A stretch of 64,000 bases of DNA, from contig OZ005703.1 of the NCBI GenBank assembly GCA_963930775.1, forward strand, positions 5,208,001 through 5,272,000, in the 5' to 3' direction. The stretch comes from Cliona cf. orientalis. Taxonomy: Eukaryota; Porifera; Demospongiae; Clionaida; Clionaidae. The translations under genes were made by a program, and so were the position numbers. Positions 1 to 9,905 of this stretch are shown here, piece after piece (the first letter of the stretch is position 1; every line of letters starts with the position of its first letter). The notes beneath the pieces are model-generated. The model searched no databases, had not been told where the DNA came from, and saw only the letters and a list, made by a program, of their open reading frames with translations.

Positions 1-290
1 TTTAATATTATAATGATTAATTTTGAGTGTGCCAATGGTAATAATTAAATTTTATTATTATTATAGAGTGCAAGCTAAGTGATGGATATAACCTTTGATT
101 TGGCAGGAGGTACGGTTTAATTCTCACTAGCCACACCCTGACAAAGCAGGAGTAATATTCATTTTGATAATAAGAACTGACTGAAATAGCCATGAATATC
201 AATGACTTATGAATCCTTCCTACCTTGGTGTGGAATCCTCTTGTGTATTATAATTATGCTTCCATATTAATTTTCTCAATGAATGTTTGC

Positions 291-382
291 CCTGGCCCTC
301 ATCACGAGTTCATTGCCGAGTATTGTTACGAGTGCGAAGCACGAGTAACAATACTAAGGCAATGAACGAGTGATGTTTCCCA
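291..382. repeat. Short foldback element (inverted repeat)
   Basis: Two arms of about 35 bases fold onto each other around a GAAG-type loop; the left arm reads TCACGAGTTCATTGCC and the right arm is its near-complement. The flanking phrase GTTTGCCCTGGCCCTCA recurs inverted near 6372–6395, next to another foldback, so the two look related. It has no coding potential. It is a probable non-autonomous foldback or MITE copy. Confidence 0.7.
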
Positions 383-1081
383 GGTATCGCGTTCTACTAT
401 GGTAATAACGATTTTATCGTATGGTGCCATTGCGAACCTGAGATGGGTCGAACAGCTCGGACTGGCATAGCCACACCCCCTGGAAGCAAAAATCAATTTC
501 GAACGTAGCTAGATAGCTAGCAACGGCGACCGTCCAACGATGAATGAACGAACAAGAAGCACTGTTCACTATAGATACCACACGGCAACACAACGAAGAC
601 CGTCGGCAGGTGCCACCGCATCGATATCCGAACTGAGCACTCTTCGTAGCATGCCGATATTAAACGGCGTGACTAGCGAGCGTAGATAGCCTGGACACCT
701 ATCGCTAACACTGTTCTTCATACTTGGTTACAGAGCAGATAGCTACTCTTTCAAACTCACAGTGGTACTGGTCAAACTCGCAGTGATACGGGGTCAAACA
801 GGGGATGATACGGGTTTTTATCAAAACGTGTTTGAAATTACTTTCTCCATACATTTCTATGTAAACGAATAATTAGACCATACGATAATTATTATTATTG
901 TCAGTAGCTATATACAATAGTACACATAAAAATTTAATAATAGTTCACTGCTTGTCACACATCTATAGCTTAGTCTAGCTATTAATCTCTAAAATTTAAT
1001 TATTAATATAGGCTGGCATGTTGAATGGTGCATTGTAAAAACAAGAAGTCAAAATGGGGTGAGTATTGTGAATGTGATGAA
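383..1081. other. Intergenic, no gene seen
   Basis: No supported reading frame on either strand. The last ~75 bases belong to a conserved block (GGCTGGCATGTTGAATGGTG) that follows the stop codon of most genes in the array, and so is probably 3' UTR or terminator-proximal sequence of the minus-strand gene to its right. Confidence 0.6.
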
Positions 1082-2797
1082 TCATTGATCATCCAGTAGT
1101 GGCTTCAGCTGATCATCTGGCTCACTGATGGAGTAGCCCTGGAGTTTGGCTTTGACTACACTGGAATGCCACTTGTACAATTTATTAAGTATACACAATA
1201 GAAGGATGAGTCCAAAAGCAATTGAAGGGAAGAAGAACACAATAATAAGTTGGATTACAATGTGTTCAAAATTATGTGTCATATCTTGTGATAGTCCAGC
1301 GCAAGCATAAGCGATCAGCCCAAGCATTAGTGTATCCAAAACGTTCATGTATGTCGATTTGTAAGGCTGCACCAGTGCAATTAGAATTGTTGACAATAAA
1401 AAGATCAGGACACAGTAATTCCATAAAGTCAAGAAAGTATGCTGCAGCTGAAAGCCATAGAAAAAGAATGGTAGAAATCTCAAGAGAAAATAGAAACCAG
1501 CAAAGCTCCTCATGTCTCTTCCACCATCAAGACCGTCCCTGTAACAACCATAAAACCTTTCTGTGAAAGCAGTAAGCGATAGACTGTCCAGCTTGCATTT
1601 AGTAAGACAATTCCTGAATACCTTGATGGGATAAAACACTAGCAGAAGGGCAGGGAGAATGTTGAATATGAATAGACAAAGTAGTGCAGGCACAGCCACT
1701 TGATAATACCTGGGACCACTACAAAGGATAGTTGGGTCATATTCCATAGCTATTTTATAGTAACTATCATCACATACGCTTCTGATTTCTGTACAAGCAA
1801 GAAAAAAGGAGCACTGGAACGTAAGCTTGCTGTATGAAAGAAGGAAGAAAGCTGAAAAGGCATCTATGATGTCATTGTTTGAACCATATCCTCTGCGGAT
1901 TTTCACCAAACAACGATGAAATGGTCTCCACAGCCACACAACAGGTTTGAAGTTCTCATCGTGTAGCTTGATGCAGAGCCAAGTCAGAGCAATCAAACAG
2001 AGAGGATACAAGACTGATACATAGCCAAGGAGTATTGTGTGTATGAGCTTAAAATCTCTATCGACACAAAATGGAGGCACAACGTAGCGAAGAAGGTCTA
2101 GATTCCACAAGCTGTAAAAGAAAACATTGATCTTGAAAAGTATGTTGTTTTCATAGAGTGGAACAATCCTTTCTACTGGGGGGTATCGATCATTGACTAG
2201 TATGTACTGCACAAGACCGCAGCCAAAGATGAAGCATGTCATAGGAGCAGAAGTTATGTGCACTTGAAAGATTAAGATGATGAGGTAGAACACTGTGATC
2301 GGGGCTAGTTCTATCAGCAGGTAGAGTGGTATCCCATACCATGCATCAGTGCAGTTGGAACATTTGTGTCCCATGGAAGTAAATGAAACTGCAAATCCAT
2401 CAACACAGTCCTCACAGAGAAAGCCTTTCCTGTTCATTGGTCCACACATGTAGTCATTGAGTTCTGAGACATTGTCTGGAAGTTTGAAATTTCCCGGATC
2501 ACTCACATTGTGGCCCTTAAGTTGAAAATAGGGGCATTTTGTGACGAAAAGTGATTCATTTGCATCACGTGTCATGCAATATCCAACACTTAACTCAATA
2601 TTATTGGGAGTACACTTGAACTGGTACCAGTCTCCATGGTATGCAGGGCAGAATGAGCAATTATCATCACATCTGTCTTCACTTTCCTTACCAGTGCTAG
2701 CATAAGAAACAGATGAGCTGCTACTAAATTCAATGCATTGAATACTCAACAAGCAGAGCATGAGCACTGAATAGATGACTCTCATTGTAGCAAACAC
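1082..2797 (-). CDS. Cys-rich multi-span membrane protein, array copy 1
   Basis: Intact single-exon frame of 571 aa. Residues 1–28 look like a signal peptide. A Cys-rich ectodomain (about 42–150) carries several N-glycosylation sequons and the family signature CGPMNRKGFLCEDC. About eight to ten hydrophobic spans follow, with conserved loops LLSYSK, FYGCYRDGLDGGRDM and QPYKSTYMN, and a short cytosolic tail ending LKPLLDDQ. I recognise the layout (ectodomain with CxxxRxGxLCxxC, then many spans) from large uncharacterised sponge and cnidarian families; ligand and function are unknown. It belongs to the A subfamily (N-terminus MRVIYSVLMLCLL). The start is the first Met before the signal peptide, ~60 bp below the shared upstream block. 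A role as a surface receptor or channel is inference only. Confidence 0.9.
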   Translation of the reverse strand: MFATMRVIYSVLMLCLLSIQCIEFSSSSSVSYASTGKESEDRCDDNCSFCPAYHGDWYQFKCTPNNIELSVGYCMTRDANESLFVTKCPYFQLKGHNVSDPGNFKLPDNVSELNDYMCGPMNRKGFLCEDCVDGFAVSFTSMGHKCSNCTDAWYGIPLYLLIELAPITVFYLIILIFQVHITSAPMTCFIFGCGLVQYILVNDRYPPVERIVPLYENNILFKINVFFYSLWNLDLLRYVVPPFCVDRDFKLIHTILLGYVSVLYPLCLIALTWLCIKLHDENFKPVVWLWRPFHRCLVKIRRGYGSNNDIIDAFSAFFLLSYSKLTFQCSFFLACTEIRSVCDDSYYKIAMEYDPTILCSGPRYYQVAVPALLCLFIFNILPALLLVFYPIKVFRNCLTKCKLDSLSLTAFTERFYGCYRDGLDGGRDMRSFAGFYFLLRFLPFFFYGFQLQHTFLTLWNYCVLIFLLSTILIALVQPYKSTYMNVLDTLMLGLIAYACAGLSQDMTHNFEHIVIQLIIVFFFPSIAFGLILLLCILNKLYKWHSSVVKAKLQGYSISEPDDQLKPLLDDQ

Positions 2798-2856
2798 TTA
2801 TCAAACGATTAACCTTTAGACTAATTCTGCTCTAGATTTGAAGCTAGTGACTACAG

Positions 2857-2877
2857 GCAGTTTTGATTGCTCGCTAT
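2857..2877 (-). promoter_or_regulatory. Conserved upstream block of array gene 1
   Basis: On the minus strand this reads ATAGCGAGCAATCAAAACTG and lies 60–80 bp before the start codon. The same core appears at a similar distance before the other main-type array genes. The AT-rich run next to ATAGCGAG may act as a TATA-like element. Confidence 0.55.
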
Positions 2878-3060
2878 TTTACCCACTGCATGAACTGCAT
2901 GGAACTCAGTTCATTCATGTGCATGCATGCTGATGGAAAGTAGGAAATGACATACGTGCATGACAGTGCTTTTGATTGATTATGTGCCATTCCCATGAAT
3001 CCTCCACTGTGCAGGGGGTCAATTTATTAATACACAAATTTAGTGCAGATGTATTATTTA

Positions 3061-3239
3061 TGTCCCATGGAGGTGAATGAAACTGCAAAACCATCAAAAT
3101 GAATGTAGTCCTCACAGAGAAAGCCTTCCGGTTCATTTGTCCACACATGTAGTCATTGAGCTCAATAATCTGATTTGCTGGTATGGAATGATGGACTGCA
3201 TGGGGATGGAATATTGAATCGCAGTAAGCGCAGTAGCGT
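3061..3239 (-). pseudogene. Orphan Cys-rich cassette 1
   Basis: A ~180-bp piece encoding, on the minus strand, a defective version of the family ectodomain core (ELNDYMCG, MNRK, DGFAVSFTSMGHK) with a distinct leader (FHPHAVHHSIPANQI) absent from the full genes. Small indels break the frame. It stands alone, about 270 bp upstream of array gene 1, and has four sister copies at matching places in the array. Confidence 0.7.
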
Positions 3240-3490
3240 GCTTTTACATGCAAAATTAATGCATTTCAATGACATCAGATTCTTTGATTGCATGATCCCA
3301 CAATGTTATTATTATTGTCAGTAAACTGTATACAATAATACTCATAAAATAATAGTTAATTCACTGTTTGTCGCACATCTATAGCCGTAGCCTAGCTATG
3401 AATCTAAATTATTAATATAGGCTGGCATGTTGAATGGTGCATTGTAAAAGTAAAAAGTCAAAATGGGATTTTTATTGTGAATATGATGAA

Positions 3491-5212
3491 TCATTGATCA
3501 CCCAGTAGTGGCCTCAGCTGATCATCTGGCTCACTGTTGGAGTAGCCCTGGAGTTTGGCTTTAACCACACTGGAACACCACTTGTATAATTTAATCAGTA
3601 TGCACAATAGAAGAATGAGTCCAAAGGCAATTGAAGGGAAGAAAAACACTATAGTAAGTTGGGTTACAACGTGTTCAAAGTGTGTCATATCTTGTGATAG
3701 CCCGGCGCAAGCATAAGCGGTCAGCCCTAGCATTAGTGTATCCAAAACATTCATGTATGTTGATTTGTAAGGCTGCACCAGTGCAATTAGAATTGTTGAC
3801 AATAAAAAGATCAGGACACAGTAATTCCATAAAGTCAAGAAAGTATGCTGCAGCTGAAAGCCATAGAAAAAGAATGGTAGAAATCTCAAGAGAAAGTAGA
3901 AACCAGCAAAGCTCCTCATGTCTCTTCCACCATCAAGACAGTCCCTGTAACAACCATAAAACCTTTCTGTGAAAGCAGTAAGTGATAAACTGTCCAACTT
4001 GCAATTAGTGAGACATTTCCTGAATACCTTGATGGGATAAAACACTAGCAGAAGGGCAGGGAGAATGTTGAATATAAAATTTAATAGGCAAAGTAGTGCA
4101 GGCACAGCCATTTGATAATACATGGATCGGCCACAATGGACAGTTGGGTCATATTCCATAATTAAACAGTAACTATCATCGCTGATGTTTCTGATTTCTG
4201 TACGAGCAAGAATAAAGGAGCACTGAAACATAAGCTTGCTGTATGAAAGAAGGAAGAAAGCTGAAAAGACGTCTATAATGTCATTATTTGAACCATATCC
4301 TCTGCGGATTTTCACCAAACAATAATGAAATGGTCTCCATAGCCACACAATAGGTTTGAAGTTCTCATCGTGTAGCTTGATGCAGAGCCAAGTCAGAGCA
4401 ATCAAGCAGAGAGGATACAAGACTGATACATAGCCAAGGAGTATTGTGTGCATGAGTTTAAAATTTCTGTTGACACAAAATGGAGGTGCAACATAGCGAA
4501 GAAGGTCTAGATTCCACAAGCTGTAAAAGAACACATTGATCTTGAAAAGTATGTTATTTTCATAGAGTGGAACAATCCTTTCTACTGGAGGGAATCGATC
4601 ATTGACCAATATGTACTGCACAAGAGTGCAACTAGAGATAAAGCATGTCATAGGAGCAGAAGTTATGTGCACTTGAAAGATTAAGATGATGAGGTAGAAC
4701 ACTGTGATCGGGGCTAGATCTATCAGCAGGTAAAGTGGTATCCCATACCATGCATCAGTGCAGTTGGAACATTTGTGTCCCATGGAGGTGAATGAAACTG
4801 CAAATCCATCAATACAGTCCTCACAGAGAAAGCCTTTCCTGTTCATTGGTCCACACATGTAGTCATTGAGCTCTGAGACATTGTCTGGAAGTTTGAAATT
4901 TCCTGGATCACTCACGTTGTGGCCCTCGAGTTGGAAATAGGGGCATTTTGTGACAAAAAGCGATTCATTTTCATCGCGTGTCATGCAATATCCAACACTT
5001 AACTCAATATTGTTGGGAGTACACTTGAACTGGTACCAGTCTCCATGGTACGCAGGGCAGAATGAGCAATTATCATCACATCTGCCTTCACTTTCCTTAC
5101 CAGTGCTAGCATAAGAAACAGATGAGCTGCTACTAAATTCAATGCTTAGACTCAATAAGAATACAAGCACTGGATAGATAACTCTCATTATTTTAGCTAT
5201 GCAAAGATGCAA
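3491..5212 (-). CDS. Cys-rich multi-span membrane protein, array copy 2
   Basis: Intact 573-aa single-exon gene. It belongs to the B subfamily, whose N-terminus (CIAKIMRVIYPVLVFLLSL) and upstream spacer differ from the A copies, while the rest is nearly the same: signal peptide, Cys-rich ectodomain with CGPMNRKGFLCEDCIDG, about eight to ten spans, tail LRPLLGDQ. Differences from copy 1 cluster in the first extracellular loop and around the fifth span (ILARTEIRNISDDSY against FLACTEIRSVCDDSY), as expected for paralogues diverging in exposed loops. The upstream block lies 76–96 bp before the ATG. Function unknown. Confidence 0.9.
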   Translation of the reverse strand: MHLCIAKIMRVIYPVLVFLLSLSIEFSSSSSVSYASTGKESEGRCDDNCSFCPAYHGDWYQFKCTPNNIELSVGYCMTRDENESLFVTKCPYFQLEGHNVSDPGNFKLPDNVSELNDYMCGPMNRKGFLCEDCIDGFAVSFTSMGHKCSNCTDAWYGIPLYLLIDLAPITVFYLIILIFQVHITSAPMTCFISSCTLVQYILVNDRFPPVERIVPLYENNILFKINVFFYSLWNLDLLRYVAPPFCVNRNFKLMHTILLGYVSVLYPLCLIALTWLCIKLHDENFKPIVWLWRPFHYCLVKIRRGYGSNNDIIDVFSAFFLLSYSKLMFQCSFILARTEIRNISDDSYCLIMEYDPTVHCGRSMYYQMAVPALLCLLNFIFNILPALLLVFYPIKVFRKCLTNCKLDSLSLTAFTERFYGCYRDCLDGGRDMRSFAGFYFLLRFLPFFFYGFQLQHTFLTLWNYCVLIFLLSTILIALVQPYKSTYMNVLDTLMLGLTAYACAGLSQDMTHFEHVVTQLTIVFFFPSIAFGLILLLCILIKLYKWCSSVVKAKLQGYSNSEPDDQLRPLLGDQ

Positions 5213-5287
5213 TGATAGCTAATTAGGTGTTTCAATCCTTTAGATTAATCCTGATCAAGGTTAGAAGGTAGCAAGTAGCAACTACAA

Positions 5288-5308
5288 GCAGTTTTGATTG
5301 CTCGCTAT
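5288..5308 (-). promoter_or_regulatory. Conserved upstream block of array gene 2
   Basis: Same core as before gene 1 (GCGAGCAATCAAAACTGC on the minus strand), here preceded by TATATA, 76–96 bp before the start codon. It supports a shared core promoter for A and B subfamilies. Confidence 0.55.
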
Positions 5309-6458
5309 ATATTGCCACTGCCTGAACTGTAACTTCACTCAGTTATGCATGAATGAAAGGAAATGTCATTCAGTGCTTTTGATTAATAGTCTTGATTATG
5401 CAGCATTTCTGTGAATCCTCCACCTTGCAGAGGGCTAATTATTAATACACAAGTTAAGTGCAGATGCTAGTAGATCTACTACTTGCTGAATGCATGAACT
5501 ACTACTTTTTGTTCATGTCATGTTAGTTCCTACATGATAAAATTTAGTCTGTGTACATCTGAATTGCAATCATAGTATTATTTCCCAAAAAGTCTACTCT
5601 AGTACTAGTAGCTAGTGCTACATGAATTACAAACAAAAATGTGATTCTGAGCAAAAGTAATACTGATGCAGTGCACATTGATAGCGATGGATAACTAGGT
5701 AGCTAAAAAAACAGCAACTTGTGTGTACGCATTGAGCTCTAACTACAGTGTAGTCCACATAAATCGAATCTTGAAATCCATAAAAATAAAACGAAAATAA
5801 AACGAAAATTTGAATTACAGAGATCCATACAAACCAGTGGCAGAGAATAGTATTGAGACTCTGCAATGCTTCTTTGTGGAGCATATGAAGCCTTAGAATC
5901 GTTCTGAGAGTGATTTAGGTAACTGATAATCATAGTTTCATATCTCAAGCAGGATAGTAGTGATCTGCATGTGATCTATGTTCTGTATAATATTATGTGT
6001 ACTTTTCTGTGCTGAAGCTGGCTGCAACTTTTCTAATTAAGCAAAAATACCAGTTCAGTAGCTATTAGCTCTATGAGGGAATCTGAAAGAATTTGAATTA
6101 GACGAAAATTCATCTTAGCGGATTTGAATTAAGTGGACTACACTGTATAATACATGTTTGGATGCTCTCAAGCTGATAATAATAAAACTGAAATGACATA
6201 CATAAAATTTTTTACCAAGACAATAATATTATTATCAATACTAGTGACTGTTCACTTTAACTATATTATTATTTCTAGCCCGTTGCTATGTGGTTACTAA
6301 GGTATACAAGGTACTGTATATGTGATACAGTCCCTCCTTGTAGGGTTCATGTCCATATGTTTACTATTATACAGTTCCTGAGGGCCAGGGCAAACATTCA
6401 TACAGTTCTTGAGGGCTAAAAACATATTTATTGTATCCATGGAAACAGTGGTCTAGAA

Positions 6459-6582
6459 AATAGTTATTGACCAATCCCTCGCTTTGTATGCAGTATAGAA
6501 GCACTCATCCCTCGGGCTTTGCCCTCGGGATTTGTGCTTCTATACTGCATACAAACCTCGGGAGTTGGTCAATAACTATTAC
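6459..6582. repeat. Foldback element, ~124 bp
   Basis: The arms begin AATAGTTATTGACCAA and end with its complement TTGGTCAATAACTATT. The loop holds CCCTCGGGCTTTGCCCTCGG. Within the B spacer it is present here and absent at the equivalent place near 15 kb, so it is a presence/absence insertion. Confidence 0.75.
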
Positions 6583-6636
6583 AAAGATTATAATCTTCTA
6601 CTACCAATTTTAATGCATATGCCACCACTAATTAAT

Positions 6637-6809
6637 TCACTCAATTATGACATCGTCCGTAACTACTGAATTCAATACTTTTGCACTACATGACATCTGC
6701 CTTCACTATCCTTACCAGTGCTAGCATAAGAAAGAGATGAGCTGCTACTAAATTCAATGCATTGAATACTCAACAAGCAGAGCATGAGCACTAAATAGAT
6801 GACTCGCAT
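6637..6809 (-). pseudogene. Tail-to-head hybrid scrap 1 of the array
   Basis: Read on the minus strand from 6809, this has an A-type signal peptide and the first ~39 codons (to ...GKDSEGRC). It then jumps to DNA that matches the extreme C-terminus of the divergent gene at 18333–20099 (MSCSAKVLNSVVTDDVIIE) in another frame. The result is a ~45-aa frame ending HVVQKY. It is best explained by unequal recombination that removed everything between the head of one copy and the tail of another. A degenerate form of the shared upstream block lies just above it. Confidence 0.75.
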
Positions 6810-7078
6810 TGTAACCAATTGCAACACTTATCAACTATTAGCCTTTAGATTAATTCTGATCTAGTTTTGAAGCTAGTGACTACAGGAAGTTTTGATTGCT
6901 TGCTATTATATTATACTCACTGCATGAACTGGAACTCAGTTCATTTATGTATATGCATGCTGATGGAAAGTAGGAAATGTCATACGTGAATGACAGTGCT
7001 TTTGATTGATTATGTACCATTCCCATGAATCCCCCACTGTGCAGGGGGTCAATTTATTTAGTGCAGATACAGCATTTG

Positions 7079-7243
7079 CGCCCCATGGAGGTAATGAAAC
7101 TGCAAATCCATCATGCAGTCCTCACAGAGAAAGCCTTCCGGTTCATTGGTCCACACATGTAGTCATTGAGCTCAATAATCTGATTTGCTGGTATGGAATG
7201 ATGGACTGCATGGGGATGGAATATTGAATCACAGTAGCGTGAG
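7079..7243 (-). pseudogene. Orphan Cys-rich cassette 2
   Basis: Second copy of the ectodomain cassette with the PANQIIELNDYMCG leader, ~270 bp upstream of hybrid scrap 1. It carries small deletions in the EDCxDGFAV stretch. Confidence 0.65.
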
Positions 7244-7442
7244 GTCATTACTTAATTTATTTCAATGACATTAGATTCTTTGATTGCTCCCGCAATGTCA
7301 AAATACAATTTTATTATGCAACTAATAATTAACGGTTTGTCACATGTCTATGGCTTAGTCTAGTTATAGATCTATAAACTACTGTTGATTAATATAGGCT
7401 GGCATGTTGAATAGTGCATTGTAAAATATCTAATGCAAAAAG

Positions 7443-9191
7443 TCAAAATGGGGTGAGTATTATGAATGTGATTAATAATTGATCATCCAGTAGTGGCCTC
7501 AGCTGGTCATCTGGCTCACTGGTGGAGTAGCCCTGGAGTTTGGCTTTAACCACACTGGAACACCACTTGTACAATTTAATCAGTATGCACAATAGAAGAA
7601 TGAGTCCAAAGGCAATTGAAGGGAAGAAGAACACAATTATAAGTTGGGTTACAACATGTTCAAAGTGTGTCAAACTTTGCGATAGCCCAGCACAAGCATA
7701 AGCGGTCAGCCCAAGCATTAGTGTATCCAAAACGTTCATGCATGTTGATTTGTAAGGCTGCACCAGTGCAATTAGAATTGTTGACAATAAAAAGATCAGG
7801 ACACAGTAATTCCATAGTGTTAAGAATGTATACTGTAGCCGCAAACCATAGTAAAGGAATGGTAGAAATCTCAAGAGAAAGTAGAAACCAGCAAAGCTCC
7901 TCATGTCTCTTCCACCATCAAGACCGTCCCTGTAACAGCCATAAAACCTTTCTGTGAAAGCAGTAAGTGATAAACTGCGGTCCAGCTTGCATTTAGTGAG
8001 ACATTTTCTGAATACCTTGATGGGGTAAAACACCAGCAGAAATGCAGGGAGGATGTTGAATATGAACAGGCAAAGTAGTGCAGGCACAGCCACTTGATAA
8101 TACCTGGAGCCGCTACAATGGACAGTTGGGTCATATTCCATAACTAAATAGTAACTATCATCACTGATGTTTCTGATTTCTGTACAAGCAAGAAAAAAGG
8201 AGCACTGGAACATAAGCTTGCTGTATGAAAGAAGGAAGAAAGCTGAAAAGACGTCTATGATATCATTGTTTGAACCATATCCTCTGCGAATTTTCACCAA
8301 ACAATGATGAAATGGTCTCCACAACCACACAATAGGTTTAAAGTTCTCATCGTGTAGCTTGATGCAGAGCCAAGTCAGAGCAATCAAGCAGAGGGGATAC
8401 AAGACTGATACATAGCCAAGGAGTATTGTGTGTATGAGCTTAAAATCTCTGTCGACACAAAATGAAGGTACAACGTAGCGAAAAAGATCTAGATTCCACA
8501 GGCCATAAAAGAAAACATTGATCTTGAAAAGTATGTTGTTTTCATAGAGTGGAACAATCCTTTCTACTGGGGGGAATCGATCATTGACTAGTAAGTACTG
8601 TACAGAACTGCAGTAAAGGATAAGGCCTGTCATTGGGCAGAAGTTATGTGCATGCACTTGAAAGATTAAGATGATGAGGTAGAACACTGTGATCGGGGCT
8701 AGTTCTATCAGCAGGTAAAGTGGTATCCCATACCATGCATCAGTGCAGTTGGAACATTTGTGTCCCATGGAGGTAAATGAAACTGCAAATCCATCAACAC
8801 AGTCCTCACAGAGAAAGCCTTTCCTGTTCATTGGTCCACACATATAGTCATTGAGCTCTGAGACATTGTCTGAAAGTTTGAATTTTCCCGGATCACTCAC
8901 GTTGTGGCCCTCGAGTTGAAAATAGGGGCATTTTGTGACGAAAAGTGATTCATTTGCATCGCGTGTCATGCAATATCCAATACTCAACTCAATATTGTTG
9001 GGAGTACACTTGAACTGGTACCAGTCTCCATGGTATGCAGGACAGAATGAGCAATTATCATCACATCTGTCTTCACTTTCCTTACCAATGCTAACATAAG
9101 AAACAAATGAGCTGCTGCAAAATTCAATGCGTAGAATACTCAACAAGCAGAGCAGGAGCACTGAATAGATGACTCTCATTGTAATAAACAC
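7443..9191 (-). CDS. Cys-rich multi-span membrane protein, array copy 3 (extended tail)
   Basis: Intact 582-aa A-subfamily gene: signal peptide, ectodomain with CGPMNRKGFLCEDCVDG, about eight to ten spans. The normal family stop after LLDDQ has changed to a sense codon, so the frame runs on for 11 more residues (LLITFIILTPF) into former 3' UTR and adds a hydrophobic end. A small insertion in the first loop gives HAHNFCPMTGLILYC instead of HITSAPMTCFIFGC, and one extra Arg lies in KLDRSLSLTAF. The upstream block lies 50–70 bp before the start. Confidence 0.88.
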   Translation of the reverse strand: MFITMRVIYSVLLLCLLSILRIEFCSSSFVSYVSIGKESEDRCDDNCSFCPAYHGDWYQFKCTPNNIELSIGYCMTRDANESLFVTKCPYFQLEGHNVSDPGKFKLSDNVSELNDYMCGPMNRKGFLCEDCVDGFAVSFTSMGHKCSNCTDAWYGIPLYLLIELAPITVFYLIILIFQVHAHNFCPMTGLILYCSSVQYLLVNDRFPPVERIVPLYENNILFKINVFFYGLWNLDLFRYVVPSFCVDRDFKLIHTILLGYVSVLYPLCLIALTWLCIKLHDENFKPIVWLWRPFHHCLVKIRRGYGSNNDIIDVFSAFFLLSYSKLMFQCSFFLACTEIRNISDDSYYLVMEYDPTVHCSGSRYYQVAVPALLCLFIFNILPAFLLVFYPIKVFRKCLTKCKLDRSLSLTAFTERFYGCYRDGLDGGRDMRSFAGFYFLLRFLPFLYYGLRLQYTFLTLWNYCVLIFLLSTILIALVQPYKSTCMNVLDTLMLGLTAYACAGLSQSLTHFEHVVTQLIIVFFFPSIAFGLILLLCILIKLYKWCSSVVKAKLQGYSTSEPDDQLRPLLDDQLLITFIILTPF

Positions 9192-9240
9192 TTAGCAACA
9201 ATTAGCCTTTAGAATCTAGTTTTGAAGGTAGTGACTACAG

Positions 9241-9261
9241 GCAGTTTTGATTGCTCGCTAT
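9241..9261 (-). promoter_or_regulatory. Conserved upstream block of array gene 3
   Basis: The GCGAGCAATCAAAACTGC core on the minus strand, 50–70 bp before the start of copy 3. Confidence 0.55.
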
Positions 9262-9440
9262 TATACCCACTGCATGAACTGAAACTCAGTTCATTCATGT
9301 GCATGCATGCTGACGGAAAGTAGGAAATATCATACGTGCATGACAGTGCTTTTGATTGATTATGTGCCAATCCCATGAATCCTCCACTGTGCAGGGGGTC
9401 AATTTATTAATACACAAATTTAGTGCAGATGTAATATTTG

Positions 9441-9627
9441 TGTCCCATGGAGGTGAATGAAACTACAAATCCATCAAAATATCCTCACACTGTGTGATAG
9501 TGAAAGCCTTTCCGGTTCACTGGTCCACACATGTAGTCATTAAACTCAATTATCTGATTTGCTGGTATGGAATGATGGACTGCATGGGGATGGAATATTG
9601 AATCGCAGTCAGCACAGTAGCGTGAAG
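9441..9627 (-). pseudogene. Orphan Cys-rich cassette 3
   Basis: Third ectodomain cassette, with the same MHIPANQI-type leader and a short insertion in the middle of the EDC stretch. It sits ~250 bp upstream of copy 3. Confidence 0.65.
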
Positions 9628-9905
9628 TCATTACTTTTACATGCAAAATTAATACATTTCAATGACATCAGATTCTTTGATTGTATGATCCCACAATGTT
9701 AAAATATTTATTATTATTGTCAGTAACATATTATTACAATAATGCTCGTAAAATAATAGTCCACTGTTTGCACACATCAATAGCTTAGTTTAGCTATGAA
9801 TCTATAAAATTAGTAATTATTATTAACATAGGCTGGCATGTTGAATGGTGCATTGTAAAAGCAAAAAGTCAAAAATTGGGTTTGTACTGTGAATAATATG
9901 GTGAA

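Larger units (their letters stand above)
5213..6636. repeat. B-type spacer, duplicated at 13980–15053 and 17638–18332
   Basis: Apart from the 5' UTR and upstream block there is no gene. Long stretches match the spacers upstream of copies 5 and 6 (for example the blocks near 5627–5884 and 14420–14650). An insertion of roughly 350 bp (about 6225–6590), containing the 6459–6582 foldback, is missing from the 15-kb copy. Confidence 0.7.

Noticed and set aside
1276-1566. Plus-strand 96-aa frames opposite each membrane gene (also 3682, 7667, 12484, 16119)
   Set aside because: They are antisense shadows of the conserved spans; they recur only because the genes are paralogous.
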